Shown: positions 34,429-44,023, counted from the first letter of the stretch. The stretch: DNA of 64,000 bases from JABDGR01 sp964561455 (GCA_964561455.1 CAZLPS010000006.1:35903-99902); one strand, 5' to 3'. Notes: generated by a model not told the origin, from the letters alone. Made by a program: numbers and translations.

Positions 34429-35226
34429 ATGCCCCTGGAATTGGCTTACCGCTACTTTGGCGGCGAGGGCCTGCCTCCCCTCGTCATCCTGCACGGCCTC
34501 CTCGGCTCGTCGCGCAACTGGACGACCACGGGCAAATTGCTCACGCGCACGTTCGAAGTCTTCGCCCTTGATGTGCGCGGCCACGGCGATTCGCCCTTTG
34601 CGCCGCCGCCCGCCGGCGATTACTCCTACGCTGCCCTGGCCGGTGACGTCGCCGCCTGGCTGGACGCCCGCGGGGTCCGGCGCCCCGTCTTGCTCGGCCA
34701 CAGCCTCGGCGGAAAAATTGCCATGCGTCTCGCGGTGGATGACCCCGCGCGCCTCCGGGCCCTCGTGGTGGCGGACATCGCCCCGCGCGATTACGCCCCG
34801 CATCATGCGGCCGCGTTTGCCGCGATGCGCGGCCTCAATCTGGCCGCCCTCACCTCACGCGCTGAAGCGGAAAAATTTCTGTTTGCGCAACTCGGCGACC
34901 AAAACCTCGCGCGCTTTTTATTGACCAATCTGGTTCGCGAAGCTGATGACGCCTTTCGTTGGCGCGTGGATGTCGGGGGTTTATCCGCCGCGCTGCCGCA
35001 GCTTTCGCACTCGTCGCTGGCGCCGGGCGGGGCTTATTCCGGTCCGGCCCTATTTTTGCGCGGCGACCAGTCGGATTTCATTCTCGAATCCGACCGGCCC
35101 CAAATCGCCACGCATTTCCCGCGCCATCAAATTCTGACCCTGGGCCGGGCCGGGCACAACCTGCATGTGGATCAACCGGCGGCATTCACCGCTGCGCTCG
35201 AATATTTTGCCTTGGACTTGGTTTAA
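34429..35226 (+). CDS. Alpha/beta hydrolase (YbfF-like esterase)
   Basis: 265 residues. The fold is clear: oxyanion region VILHGLLGSSRNW, DVRGHGDSPFAPP, nucleophile elbow GHSLGG (serine near residue 98), and the catalytic histidine in AGHNLHVDQPAAF near the end. It is related to the YbfF acyl-CoA/ester hydrolases and to MhpC-type enzymes. No signal peptide, so cytoplasmic. The ATG at 34429 is part of a repeat word; earlier in-frame codons are array sequence. Confidence 0.9.
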   Translation: MPLELAYRYFGGEGLPPLVILHGLLGSSRNWTTTGKLLTRTFEVFALDVRGHGDSPFAPPPAGDYSYAALAGDVAAWLDARGVRRPVLLGHSLGGKIAMRLAVDDPARLRALVVADIAPRDYAPHHAAAFAAMRGLNLAALTSRAEAEKFLFAQLGDQNLARFLLTNLVREADDAFRWRVDVGGLSAALPQLSHSSLAPGGAYSGPALFLRGDQSDFILESDRPQIATHFPRHQILTLGRAGHNLHVDQPAAFTAALEYFALDLV

Positions 35227-35326
35227 AAAGAATCCACCGGCAACCGCGGAGGGAAACAGAGGCGGCACACGTGGGAACCGCGTTCCATATTTCCAGTGAT
35301 TGAGTGGATGAAAGATAACAGCGCGC

Positions 35327-35512
35327 TTAGCGCACCAGGATGAGGGTGAAGGCCACGACGGCGGCGGCCACGGCCAGCGTGCTGGCCCAGGCGGCAAATT
35401 CGCTCACGTCGCTTTTGGCTTCGACCGGCTCGACCGCCAGGTTTTCCGCGACGGCGCGCTTCTGCACGCGGGTGAGAGTATTCCAGAACTCGGCATCAAT
35501 TTTGGTATTCAT
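35327..35512 (-). CDS. Small single-pass membrane protein
   Basis: 61 residues. A soluble amphipathic N-terminus (MNTKIDAEFWNTLTRVQKRAVAENLAVEPVEAK) is followed by one transmembrane helix (about 42-60, AWASTLAVAAAVVAFTLILV). An AAGGA ribosome binding site lies 8 bases upstream of the ATG at 35512, supporting a real gene. Function unknown. Confidence 0.65.
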   Translation of the reverse strand: MNTKIDAEFWNTLTRVQKRAVAENLAVEPVEAKSDVSEFAAWASTLAVAAAVVAFTLILVR

Positions 35513-36212
35513 GGGATTGTCCTTATTTTTAAACGGTTGTTTCAAATTGGGTTGGCCCGGGAGAGTCGCCTCTCGTGGGGCCGTGAACTTACAACGAGGT
35601 AAACGCTGCCGCCCGCCGGAAGTTTCAAAAAGCAGGCGCGATATCGTTGTCAAAGAGATGTCATGGCCATTTCGCCGGTCGTTTACCCACAGCAGGTTAC
35701 GGGTAGATGACGGGCCTTTCCGCAGTTTGGGGGGAGCTTTTGCCTAACCCCGCCTCATTGATCACAATGCAACCATGTCATTTTCCATTATTCGATTTCC
35801 GACCCCCGCCGCCCTCCCAATCGGATTGTGAAATCTGCAATTCTTCCTCCGCCCCGCTCGCCGCCTCATCTCAAATCTCAAATTTCAAATCTCAAATCCA
35901 TGTGACCAGCCCCCTCGCCCCTTTTTTCTTCCCTTTTTCCAAATCCTAAACCCACTCCATCTTTCCAAATTCCAAATTCCTTAGTTCATTCCTTTACCCT
36001 TCACCCTTCGCCCAAATCTCCATTCCGCCTCGTTCCGACTTAAACATTAAGCTTTAAACGTTAAACGTTCTGCCGGTCCTTCGCCCTGCTCCTCCCGCAA
36101 AATTCCATTGCCCCCCGCACCACACCCGATAGTTTGACCCTTCGGCATTTTCGCCGCCATGCTTTATTCCAGTTCCAAAATTCGAAATTCAAAATTTTCA
36201 ACTTCTGCATTT
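35513..36212. other. Long intergenic region packed with heptad arrays before proS
   Basis: About 700 bases with no supported gene. Arrays seen: CTCAAAT x2, TTCAAAT, CTCAAAT at 35870-35897; TCCAAAT x2 at 35964-35977; ACCCTTC-type words near 35993-36012; TTAAACA, TTAAGCT, TTAAACG, TTAAACG at 36040-36067; and ATTCCAG, TTCCAAA, ATTCGAA, ATTCAAA, ATTTTCA at 36166-36200, ending 12 bases before the proS ATG. It is the densest repeat region in the window. Confidence 0.75.
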
Positions 36213-37769
36213 ATGGCCCAGCCCACCAATCCGCCTCCCGCCCAGCTCAAAACCGCCATCACGCCCACCCGCGTGGATGATTATCCGGAGTGGTACCAGC
36301 AGGTCATCAAGGCCGCCGACCTCGCCGAGAACAGCCCCGTCCGCGGTTGCATGGTCATCAAGCCCTGGGGCTACGCGCTCTGGGAAAACATGCAGCGCGC
36401 CCTCGACAAGCGCTTCAAGGACACCGGCCACGTCAACGCCTACTTCCCGCTCTTCATCCCGATGAGCTTTTTGGAAAAGGAAGCCGCCCACGTCGAGGGC
36501 TTTGCCAAGGAATGCGCCGTAGTCACCCACACCCGCCTCGAAGCCGGCCCCGACGGCAAGCTCCGCCCCGCGTCGCCGCTCGACGAGCCCCTCATTGTCC
36601 GCCCCACTTCCGAAACGATCATCGGCGAAATGTATGCCAAGTGGGTTGAGAGCTATCGCGACCTGCCGATTCTCATCAACCAATGGGCTAACGTCGTCCG
36701 CTGGGAAATGCGCACGCGTCTTTTCCTCCGCACCACCGAGTTCCTCTGGCAGGAGGGTCACACCGCCCACGCCACCGAGGCCGAAGCGATGGAAGAAACC
36801 CGCAAGATGCTCGGCGTCTATGCCGACTTCGCCGAGAACCATCTTGCCATGCCCGTCATCCAGGGCGAAAAAACCGCCGGCGAACGTTTCCCTGGCGCCA
36901 TCAATACTTATTGCATCGAAGCCATGATGCAGGATCGCAAGGCATTGCAAGCCGGCACTTCCCACTTCCTCGGCCAGAATTTCTCCAAGGCTGCGGGCAT
37001 TAAATTCCTCGACCAGGCCGGCAAGCAGGAATTCGCCTGGACCACCTCTTGGGGCGTCTCCACGCGTCTTATCGGTGGCGTCATCATGGCCCATGGCGAC
37101 GACGACGGCCTCGTCCTTCCGCCCAAGCTCGCGCCCACGCAAATCGTCATCCTCCCCGTCATGCACAAAGAGGAAACCCGCGCCAAAGTTTTGGAATATT
37201 GCCAAAAACTCCGCGCCGAATTGCGCGCCGTCCGCTACAACGACCAGTCGCTCGAAGTCGAAGTGGACACCCGCGACCTCCGCGGCGGCGACAAAGTCTG
37301 GCAATGGGTCAAGAAAGGCGTCCCCCTCCTCGTCGAAGTCGGCCCGCGCGACATGGACAAGGATTGCGTCTTCTGGGGTCGCCGCGACAAGGGCCCCAAG
37401 AACCGCACTTCCACCCCCCGCAGCGAATTCGTCGCCACGGTCGTGGCCACCCTCGACGACATTCAAAATGCGCTCCTCGAACGCGCCCGCGCCTTCCGCA
37501 CGGAAAATACCAAGAAGCTCGACACCAAGGACGACATCTACGCCTACTTCACGCCCAAGAACGCCGACAAACCGGAAATCCACGGCGGCTTCGCCCTCAC
37601 CCACTGGAGCGGCGACCCCGCCGTCGAAGACCAATTGGCGAAAGACCTCAAGGTCACCATCCGCTGTGTCCCCCTCGACACCACCGGCGGCCTCGCCCCC
37701 GAACCCGGCACCTGCCCCTTCACCGGCCAACCCAGCGCACGGCGTGTGGTGCTTGGGAAGGCGTATTAG
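36213..37769 (+). CDS. proS: Prolyl-tRNA synthetase (archaeal/eukaryotic type)
   Basis: 518 residues, class II aminoacyl-tRNA synthetase charging tRNA-Pro. Motif 2 region NVVRWEMRTRLFLRTTEFLWQEGHTAH and motif 3 WGVSTRLIGGVIMAHGDDDGLVLPPKLAP are clear; the anticodon-binding domain follows (IVILPVMHKEE). Without the bacterial insertion domain and with the C-terminal zinc-like/YVLGKAY type end (here VVLGKAY), it belongs to the short archaeal/eukaryotic-like form. The ATG at 36213 (MAQPTNPP) was chosen because the in-frame extension from 36159 is heptad array. Confidence 0.97.
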   Translation: MAQPTNPPPAQLKTAITPTRVDDYPEWYQQVIKAADLAENSPVRGCMVIKPWGYALWENMQRALDKRFKDTGHVNAYFPLFIPMSFLEKEAAHVEGFAKECAVVTHTRLEAGPDGKLRPASPLDEPLIVRPTSETIIGEMYAKWVESYRDLPILINQWANVVRWEMRTRLFLRTTEFLWQEGHTAHATEAEAMEETRKMLGVYADFAENHLAMPVIQGEKTAGERFPGAINTYCIEAMMQDRKALQAGTSHFLGQNFSKAAGIKFLDQAGKQEFAWTTSWGVSTRLIGGVIMAHGDDDGLVLPPKLAPTQIVILPVMHKEETRAKVLEYCQKLRAELRAVRYNDQSLEVEVDTRDLRGGDKVWQWVKKGVPLLVEVGPRDMDKDCVFWGRRDKGPKNRTSTPRSEFVATVVATLDDIQNALLERARAFRTENTKKLDTKDDIYAYFTPKNADKPEIHGGFALTHWSGDPAVEDQLAKDLKVTIRCVPLDTTGGLAPEPGTCPFTGQPSARRVVLGKAY

Positions 37770-37799
37770 GAATAAACTTCGATGAAGACCTGGTCTAAG

Positions 37800-38294
37800 T
37801 TACTTTGCTAGTGGTTGGCCCTTTTTAGTTATTGGATAACGAAAAGCAAATGATTCCCTGTCGAGCCTATCAAGCTCATCTACCAACGCCGTCATCGCGT
37901 CTAAATCAACATCAGAAACGTCGGGACCTATTTGTTTGATGGTTCCTTTTGCCATGGTCCATAATTCCCTGAGTTTATGATGGGGCGGAAATTCTGGGCA
38001 CGTAGAGTCCAAAAACTTTCCTTCGGCAAGGACGTCCTTTATGCTCAGTTCGATATAATGCCGGTACGTGAAGATCATTGGGAAGACTAAGTAATCTACA
38101 CCTGCGGACGAAGGATTCCGCTCAATTCCTTCCCATATCCCATCACCAGCCCGCTTATAGCCTTCAATATAAGCAAGGAATCGACGGTCGCCTCGGATTA
38201 CGGCGTTAAAAATCCAAAGCTCGCCCTCCCCAAAAAGGCTATCACCTTTTTGAGGCCAGGGCTGAGTCTTCTCTGTTGAATCCACGTCGGTCAT
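37800..38294 (-). CDS. Hypothetical protein
   Basis: 164 residues, acidic and soluble, with no signal or membrane segment. Segments such as YLVFPMIFTYRHYIELSIKDVL and FPPHHKLRELWTMAKGTIKQ resemble uncharacterised proteins with a conserved RHxIEL...HxL..LW pattern often found in accessory islands near defence or toxin genes; function not assigned. It marks the left edge of a lower-GC accessory stretch (to about 41551). Confidence 0.6.
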   Translation of the reverse strand: MTDVDSTEKTQPWPQKGDSLFGEGELWIFNAVIRGDRRFLAYIEGYKRAGDGIWEGIERNPSSAGVDYLVFPMIFTYRHYIELSIKDVLAEGKFLDSTCPEFPPHHKLRELWTMAKGTIKQIGPDVSDVDLDAMTALVDELDRLDRESFAFRYPITKKGQPLAK

Positions 38295-38460
38295 TATTGC
38301 TCTGAGATACTAAAAATATCATTCGTTAACCTCAACTCGATGATTTCATCGATTGCGTTTTTCCTGAGGCTAGACTTGCGCTTGGGAATCATTCATTCGC
38401 AGGAAATAGCAGGGAAAGGATTCCCTCTTCGTTACTCCCTATGCATACGTTGACGATGAA

Positions 38461-38643
38461 TCAGCGGAGGAGCCGCTGACGCGCTTCTTCTTCGCTTAGA
38501 CGACGGGCCTCCAGCAATACGTCTTGCTTGGGCTGCACCTCATCCATAAACGACTCTCGGAAGCGAGAATAGTCCGCATCAGAGGCGAATAGCGAGCGCG
38601 CTACACCGGGTTCGGCGGGCAAAAGTTCGAGACTTTCAGGCAT
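38461..38643 (-). CDS. Small hypothetical protein
   Basis: 60 residues, highly charged and helical (SRFRESFMDEVQPKQDVLLEARRLSEEEARQRLL). The ATG at 38643 lies 5 bases after the stop of the preceding small frame. No family recognised. Codon use is plausible, but the short length leaves doubt. Confidence 0.45.
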   Translation of the reverse strand: MPESLELLPAEPGVARSLFASDADYSRFRESFMDEVQPKQDVLLEARRLSEEEARQRLLR

Positions 38644-38648
38644 GGACG

Positions 38649-38837
38649 TTACAGAGTATGCAGGTTTGACTTGAAAAGGGAATAGGAATTATGGCCTTGG
38701 AGCGAGAAGGTTTTTAGCTCTTGGGGACGGTTAAAAGCAGCCCCGATATCCACCACCAGTTCCTCCGGGAAATGCCGGGCAATCCACCCGTCAGGCTCCC
38801 GGGCGTTGCGGGTCGCGTCCCAAATGACTTCACCCAA
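38649..38837 (-). CDS. Small hypothetical protein (TTG start)
   Basis: 62 residues (MGEVIWDATRN...SLFKSNLHTL). It lies between the interrupted C39-like gene and the 60-residue gene on the same strand with short spacers, so it could be part of the same unit or the remnant of a larger gene. No domain recognised. Confidence 0.3.
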   Translation of the reverse strand: MGEVIWDATRNAREPDGWIARHFPEELVVDIGAAFNRPQELKTFSLQGHNSYSLFKSNLHTL

Positions 38838-38855
38838 AATCTTTCGGTCCGCTGT

Positions 38856-40151
38856 TTATTCGGAGAATTCAGCAATTTCACAGACCCAAACAAAATGAGG
38901 CATGGGCATGCGGCGGTAAACGTTTTCGACGGTTGAGTGCCCCATGCCTCGCTCTCGCAGCTTACGCTTGAACGACCTCGCGGTACTTAGAAAGAGTCGC
39001 AGCAGTAATTTCTTTCCCGAAAGAGTGGGTGACCGAGCGCTAATCCCCACGCCAGCATCCGTCAACACAGCTTCAATTGCCGGTTGAACCTGTTCCGCCG
39101 TCAAAAATACCCTTTCAGGCAACGGCACAATAAACTCCTCGATTTGACGCCAATTATATTGCGAGTCCACAAGTCTTCCCGGTCCCTCCCTGTTCAATAT
39201 TTGATAAGGAAAAAAGTTGTCGTCGTTGATGACGAATGCCCGGTTGAAGAGAGACGAGTAATCAAACCTCTGATGTGGTACGACAGGACCTGGTGTGGCT
39301 TCGGTTGGGGCATGCGGCCAGACCGCGGCATAATCAGACTTGTGCCCAAATGCTACCACAACGTGTTTCGGCAGCGTTAGTATTAGGGGGAGGCCAGACT
39401 CAATATAGGTATAGAGCAGATGATCAAATATTTCGGGAAATTGCTTTCGACTGTAAACCACAGGTGAAAACTTCTGCAGGCGCAATGTCTCCGCAAGTTG
39501 CCAGGAATACAAACCAGACGATGGATAAACGCGACTTCCACCAGCATGATTGGCCGCAAGCTTTGTAATCTGAAATGGCAATATCTCTGAATAGCGCCGG
39601 TATCGGTTGCTGTAATAGCGAAAAATCATCCATTAAGCAGACTCGGCACAAACCGTGGCATCCGCATCCTGGCTGATAAACGGAAATCCTTCCACGGTGA
39701 GAGGCTGTCCCAAAAGAGTTAACTCTTCCTCGCAGAAGCTCAAATGGGCATCCGGATGCAATCGCAGCTCGTGGTTAAGGAGTGTTCGACCGATGCAGTT
39801 TGGCTTAGTTGGTCGAACTACGGAATACCCAAGATAGCGCGCTTGGGTGCCTATCCCGTCCGCGATTATGGATTCTTCGGAAACCGGGGCGGAAAAAAAG
39901 TGCAGTCTGGCACAACGTGAAGGCGGAGTGCTGAATCGCTTCGAATGAAAATTTGAAAAGGTGTCCCGGTAGTCCTTGTCTATATAGTGCCACTCTATCA
40001 CAACGCACTTGCACCTTTCGCCCAAGACTGCCCGCAAATGCTCCAATCCACGCCTATCCAAATAGGACTTCACATGCACCAAAAGTGCATCCCATGTATC
40101 CGTGGCGTCAAAAACGACAATGGGGTAAACTGACTTGGGATTGATAATCAC
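38856..40151 (-). pseudogene. C39/papain-like protease-domain protein split by an in-frame TAA
   Basis: Two frames, 40151-39633 and 39629-38856, are in the same reading frame and separated only by TAA-TGG. Joined they give about 430 codons. The break falls in FISQDADATVCAESA-stop-WMIFRYYSNRY. This matches a widespread family in which SQD...CA..ALWM...RYY carries the candidate catalytic cysteine, with histidines further on (HVVVAFGHKSD). A single base change TTA to TAA would produce the stop. The first part alone ends right after the cysteine and the second has a usable ATG at 39629. A pseudogene is more likely than two genes, but readthrough cannot be excluded. Confidence 0.6.
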
Positions 40152-40259
40152 ATTTCCAAACTAACAGAACTTTTGGCTCAATGTCTAGCTGGCGTTTTGC
40201 GCTTCGTCCGCTTAGCCCTCACCTCGGCTGCCCCAATTCCAATTCATCAATCATCTGCC

Positions 40260-40463
40260 TCAACCGGTCGATTTCGCCGCGTTCGTGCGTAGGGCCAACC
40301 GTGCCCGCATCTGGGCATCCGTCAAAGTGGCGTTGCCACTGTTTTTTGCCCGCGCCTCCAGTACGGCCACACGATCCTGCATGTCCGCCAAGTCGCATTG
40401 CAGCCGGGAAATTTCGCCGCGCTTTGCGCGCAAATCGCGGGTAAAAAGTTGAATCTTAGTCAT
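40260..40463 (-). CDS. Small coiled-coil protein
   Basis: 67 residues from the ATG at 40463 (MTKIQLFTRDLRAKRGE). Heptad-like spacing in ISRLQCDLADMQDRVAVLEARAK predicts a coiled coil. It follows the Xre-family antitoxin by 28 bases on the same strand and may be co-transcribed with it. Function unknown. Confidence 0.45.
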   Translation of the reverse strand: MTKIQLFTRDLRAKRGEISRLQCDLADMQDRVAVLEARAKNSGNATLTDAQMRARLALRTNAAKSTG

Positions 40464-40491
40464 AGGCTTCCTTGCGATGGATATTGTTGTC

Positions 40492-40932
40492 CTACCCCGC
40501 CTGCCCCGACTCCAATTCATAAATCATCCGCCACAAGCGGTCGGTTTCGCCGCGTTCGATTACTTGCGTAGGCGTGGATCCCGCGAACGCCGGATTGGGC
40601 CTTTCCAGCCACGGCCCAATGGCCGCTGGCTTGACCAGCACGGCCAAGGCGGCGAACAAGCGCTGCGTCTCGGCTAAACGCTTTTCCGTCGAAGCATTGC
40701 GGCGTTCACCGTTCGCCCAACCGCTGACGGCTCGCGGCGAAAAACCCGTGATTCGCGTAAACGTATGCTGTGGCAGCGCATAAGTATGGCAGAATGCCTT
40801 GATGTCCACCCTGGCGCTTGCGCCAACGGCTTCCAGCCCATACGCGGCGGGCGGCGTTTCTGCCGCCTTAAATACCTTTTTCGTGGCCTTCATCACCTTA
40901 TCGTCGGCCCTCTGCGGTAATTTTGCAAGCAT
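40492..40932 (-). CDS. Xre/MbcA/ParS-family antitoxin
   Basis: 146 residues. A Xre-like DNA-binding part contains YALPQHTFTRITGFSPRAVSGWANGER (about 50-76). The C-terminal toxin-binding domain, AETQRLFAALAVLVKPAAIGPWLERPNPAFAGSTPTQVIERGETDRLWRMIYELESG, is the DUF2384 (ParS/MbcA) signature. It neutralises RES-type toxins and represses its own operon in known systems. It starts 19 bases after the RES stop, so here the toxin gene is upstream of the antitoxin, the reverse of the common order. Confidence 0.85.
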   Translation of the reverse strand: MLAKLPQRADDKVMKATKKVFKAAETPPAAYGLEAVGASARVDIKAFCHTYALPQHTFTRITGFSPRAVSGWANGERRNASTEKRLAETQRLFAALAVLVKPAAIGPWLERPNPAFAGSTPTQVIERGETDRLWRMIYELESGQAG

Positions 40933-40951
40933 AATTTCGTGCAATTTTGCA

Positions 40952-41551
40952 TCATCGCTTTTTGATCCAACGGTCCAATTCCTTCTCCCCCACGACCTCC
41001 ATATGGCTATGCGGACCCAAAGCCTCGGGAAGTACTGCGATATTGACGCCGTCGTCGATCTTGGCCGACGGCACAATGAACCCCTCGATCCCCAAATCAT
41101 GCGCAGCACGGCCCAGCGCCTGGCCCAACGATTCATCACCGCCGTTATTCACCAAACGCCAGTTCTCCTCCAGAACGTCGGCGAGATCCAGCTCATCCGC
41201 CAATGCCGTATGCACCACAAAATCGAGTATTTTATTCAATTTCAACCGCACCGACACCACCACCCGGGGCTGCAAATCGGGAGTCTTCCAACCGTAATGC
41301 AGACCGGTGGCGCAACTCTCCAACATGGCAATATCCTTGGCCAGGGAAAAGCTTACGCACGGAAAAGCGCGCGGAGCGCACCACCGTGACCCATGTTTAT
41401 ATGCACCCTTGCCATCAACCAATTTCTCGGAACGGGCAAATTGCGGCGTCGTTGCCCTGAAAGCCACGCCCGCCCATGACCGAAGCAACCTCTGGCGTCG
41501 GCGCAAAATATCCACTATGGCCCCATATCGGGGATTGGGCGTAATCTTCAT
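40952..41551 (-). CDS. RES-domain toxin (NAD+-degrading type)
   Basis: 199 residues from the ATG at 41551 (MKITPNPRYGAIVD). RES-family features are VAFRATTP (R32), GAYKHGSRWCAP and PCVSFSLAKDIAMLES (E78). Known RES toxins deplete NAD+ or ADP-ribosylate targets and are kept in check by the adjacent Xre/ParS antitoxin, which is the next gene. An earlier ATG at 41608 (MKTSLRVERA) is possible but lies in low-complexity leader sequence containing 9-mer words (ACGCAGAGG, GCGCAAAAC). Confidence 0.8.
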   Translation of the reverse strand: MKITPNPRYGAIVDILRRRQRLLRSWAGVAFRATTPQFARSEKLVDGKGAYKHGSRWCAPRAFPCVSFSLAKDIAMLESCATGLHYGWKTPDLQPRVVVSVRLKLNKILDFVVHTALADELDLADVLEENWRLVNNGGDESLGQALGRAAHDLGIEGFIVPSAKIDDGVNIAVLPEALGPHSHMEVVGEKELDRWIKKR

Positions 41552-41776
41552 CGGCACCAAAATACTCCATACCATTAACGCTCTTTCAACCCTTAAACTC
41601 GTTTTCATGCCTTTCATCCATGCCCATCCGTGTAATAAGTGGTTCTCCTCCGTTTTGCGCCCTCTGCGTTTTTTGTGGTTACCCCCCAACACAACCCGGC
41701 TTGCCGACGCCACTCTCCACCCCTCATAATCCCTCCTTCCTCCCTACCCCCGCCCCTCCTCTGTGTCTGGCCCGGC

Positions 41777-41811
41777 AACTCGAAACTCAAAACTAGAAAC
41801 TCCCAACTACC
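41777..41811. repeat. AACTNNA heptad array in a 5' leader
   Basis: Five heptamers in register (AACTCGA, AACTCAA, AACTAGA, AACTCCC, AACTACC) end 7 bases before the ATG at 41819. No inverted partner is seen on the left. Confidence 0.75.
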
Positions 41812-41818
41812 TCCCCCG

Positions 41819-44023
41819 ATGCCAATCCCGCGCCGTCAGTTCATCCAACAAGGAACCTTAGCCTCCGTCGCCGGCCTCGCCGCCCCCCACCTCCTCTCCC
41901 GTCTTTCTGCGGGCACCGCCCGGACCGGTCTGCTGCCCCCACCGGTGCCCCCCGGGCCGCCGCCTCCGGCCATTAATCGCCAGGCCCTCATCAACCGCCA
42001 CGACATCCGGGTGACTTCGCTCGACCCCGCCAGCCCCGTAACGGCCGGCGACGGTGATTTCGCTTTCACCGTTGACGCCACCGGCCTCCAATCCTTCGAA
42101 ACCCTCTATCACGACAAAGGCATCCCCCTCGAAACCCGCTCGACCTGGGCCTGGCACTCCTTCCCCAACGTGGACAAGCTCAAAAACGAGGACGCCACCT
42201 CGCCCTTTGATTTCCATGGCCGCACGCTTCATCTCGCCAATCTCGAAACCAGCCCCGCTGGAAAATATTTCCGTGAGAATCCGCATCCGATTCCCCTCGG
42301 CCAGATCAGTCTCCTCTATAAAAATGAGCCGCTCACGCCGGAAAGCATCACCGCCATTGACCAGCGGCTCGACCTCTGGACGGGAGCCATCCACAGCAAC
42401 TACACCCTCGCCGGTCAACCTGTGGCGGTCGAAACTGTCACCCAGCCCGGAATGAGCCGTCTCGCGGTCAAACTCCGCTCGCCCCTCGTCGTATCGGGTG
42501 ACCTCCAAATTCGCTTTCGTTTCGCCTACTCCTACCTTGTCAGCGGCAAGAATAATCCGCCCCTGGTCTGGGACCAGGATGACCACCACCGCACGGAAGT
42601 GGTGAATCACGACGCCAACTTCAGCCACTTGCAGCGCACCTTGGACGACAGCAAATATTTCGTCACCGTCAATTGGCCGGGCGCGGGCAAATTGACGGCC
42701 GCCGCTCCGCATGATTTTCGCCTGCAAGCCGCCAACGCCGACCTCATTTCCTTTGTCTGCACATTTTCCGCCGACGATGTGCCTTGGGCGCAATATCAAC
42801 TCCTGGCCAAATCGTCCTTCGCGGACGTCCAGGCCGCCGGCACCGAAGGCTGGAGGGAATACTGGACTCACGGCGGCGTGGCGGACTTTTCCGGCAGCAC
42901 CGACCCGCGCGCTGCGGAAATCGAGCGCCGCATTGTTATTTCGCAATACCTCATGAAGGTGAATTTCGCCGGCAGTTTTCCGCCCGCCGAAACCGGTCTC
43001 ACCTGCCTTAGTTGGTACGGAAAGCACAACTCTGAAATGTATTTCTGGCACGCCGCCCAGTTTTACATCTGGGGCCGTCCCGACCTCCTTGAACGAAGCC
43101 TCGCGTGGTATCAAAAAATCCTGCCCCTTGGCCAGGCCGACGCCCAAACGCAGGGATTCGAAGGCGTCCGCTGGCCCAAGATGGCTGGCATTGACGGTCG
43201 GCCCGGCCCCGGCGGCATTAATCCGTTCATTATTTGGAACCAGCCCAATCCCATTTATCTGTGCGAGCTCGTTTATTGTGCCCGACCCACGCCCGCCACG
43301 CTGGAAAAATACCGGGACATCGTTTTCGAATCCGCCAAATTTCTCGCCTCCTTCGCCTGGTTCGACGCCGCCACCAATCGCTATGTTCTGGGCCCACCCG
43401 TAAAAAACGTCAGCGAAAGCGCCGACGCCACCAAGGTAATGAATCCCACCTTCGAACTTGCCTATTGGTATTACGGCCTGCAGGTCGCGCAATCCTGGCG
43501 TCAACGACTCGGGCTGCCGCCCGAACCCAAATGGGCCGAGGTTCTCGCAAAGCTCTCCCAACTTCCCGTCGCCAACGGCAAGTATCTCGAAATCGAAACC
43601 TTCCCGACCATCTACGACCTCGCCACCGGCAACCTGCCGTCGTCGGAACTCCTCGCCTACGGCTACCTCCCGGCTACGCCGTTCCTCGACCTTTCGGTCA
43701 TGCGGACCACCTTCGACGAAGTCAATCGCCGCAACCGCGTCAACTCTTGGGGCAGTTGGGCCGCCGGCACTGCGGCGATGTGCGCCGCCCGCCTTGGCGA
43801 ACCGGACATCGCTGCCAGCATTCTCACCAACCAAAATTTCACGAACAACGGCCACGTCGCCCACAAAGGCTTGCCGGTTTATCTGCCGATCAACGCTGCC
43901 TTTCTTGCCGCCGCAGGTCTCATGATTGGCGGCTGGGACAACGCCCCCAAAGTCAACGCCCCCGGGTTTCCCCAGGACGGCCAGTGGTCCATTAAATCAG
44001 AAGGACTGCTTCCACTACCGTGA
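41819..44023 (+). CDS. TAT-exported GH65-like (alpha/alpha)6-barrel protein
   Basis: 734 residues. Twin-arginine signal MPIPRRQFIQQGTLASVAGLAAP, Pro-rich linker (about 38-52), a beta-sandwich N-domain (about 60-330) and an (alpha/alpha)6 catalytic-type barrel (about 360-720). Segments such as LTCLSWYGKHNSEMYFWHAAQFYIWGRPDLLERSLAWY resemble family GH65/GH15-type glycoside hydrolases and phosphorylases. The acid in HNSEMYFWH is a candidate catalytic glutamate. Substrate is unknown; polysaccharide use fits the GH28/GH29 genes elsewhere. The ATG at 41819 follows a heptad array that would otherwise extend the frame. Confidence 0.8.
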   Translation: MPIPRRQFIQQGTLASVAGLAAPHLLSRLSAGTARTGLLPPPVPPGPPPPAINRQALINRHDIRVTSLDPASPVTAGDGDFAFTVDATGLQSFETLYHDKGIPLETRSTWAWHSFPNVDKLKNEDATSPFDFHGRTLHLANLETSPAGKYFRENPHPIPLGQISLLYKNEPLTPESITAIDQRLDLWTGAIHSNYTLAGQPVAVETVTQPGMSRLAVKLRSPLVVSGDLQIRFRFAYSYLVSGKNNPPLVWDQDDHHRTEVVNHDANFSHLQRTLDDSKYFVTVNWPGAGKLTAAAPHDFRLQAANADLISFVCTFSADDVPWAQYQLLAKSSFADVQAAGTEGWREYWTHGGVADFSGSTDPRAAEIERRIVISQYLMKVNFAGSFPPAETGLTCLSWYGKHNSEMYFWHAAQFYIWGRPDLLERSLAWYQKILPLGQADAQTQGFEGVRWPKMAGIDGRPGPGGINPFIIWNQPNPIYLCELVYCARPTPATLEKYRDIVFESAKFLASFAWFDAATNRYVLGPPVKNVSESADATKVMNPTFELAYWYYGLQVAQSWRQRLGLPPEPKWAEVLAKLSQLPVANGKYLEIETFPTIYDLATGNLPSSELLAYGYLPATPFLDLSVMRTTFDEVNRRNRVNSWGSWAAGTAAMCAARLGEPDIAASILTNQNFTNNGHVAHKGLPVYLPINAAFLAAAGLMIGGWDNAPKVNAPGFPQDGQWSIKSEGLLPLP

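Noticed and set aside
35707..35949. 80-codon frame in the proS upstream region
   Set aside because: Mostly array-derived residues (SQISNFKSQI) without a start signal or family.
36198..37730. 510-codon open frame on the minus strand opposite proS
   Set aside because: Its composition mirrors proS codon bias, it has no recognisable domain, and proS on the other strand is unambiguous.
41858..43864. 668-codon open frame opposite the GH65-like gene
   Set aside because: Low-complexity Gly/Val/Glu-rich shadow of a GC-rich gene; the plus strand has TAT signal and family motifs.
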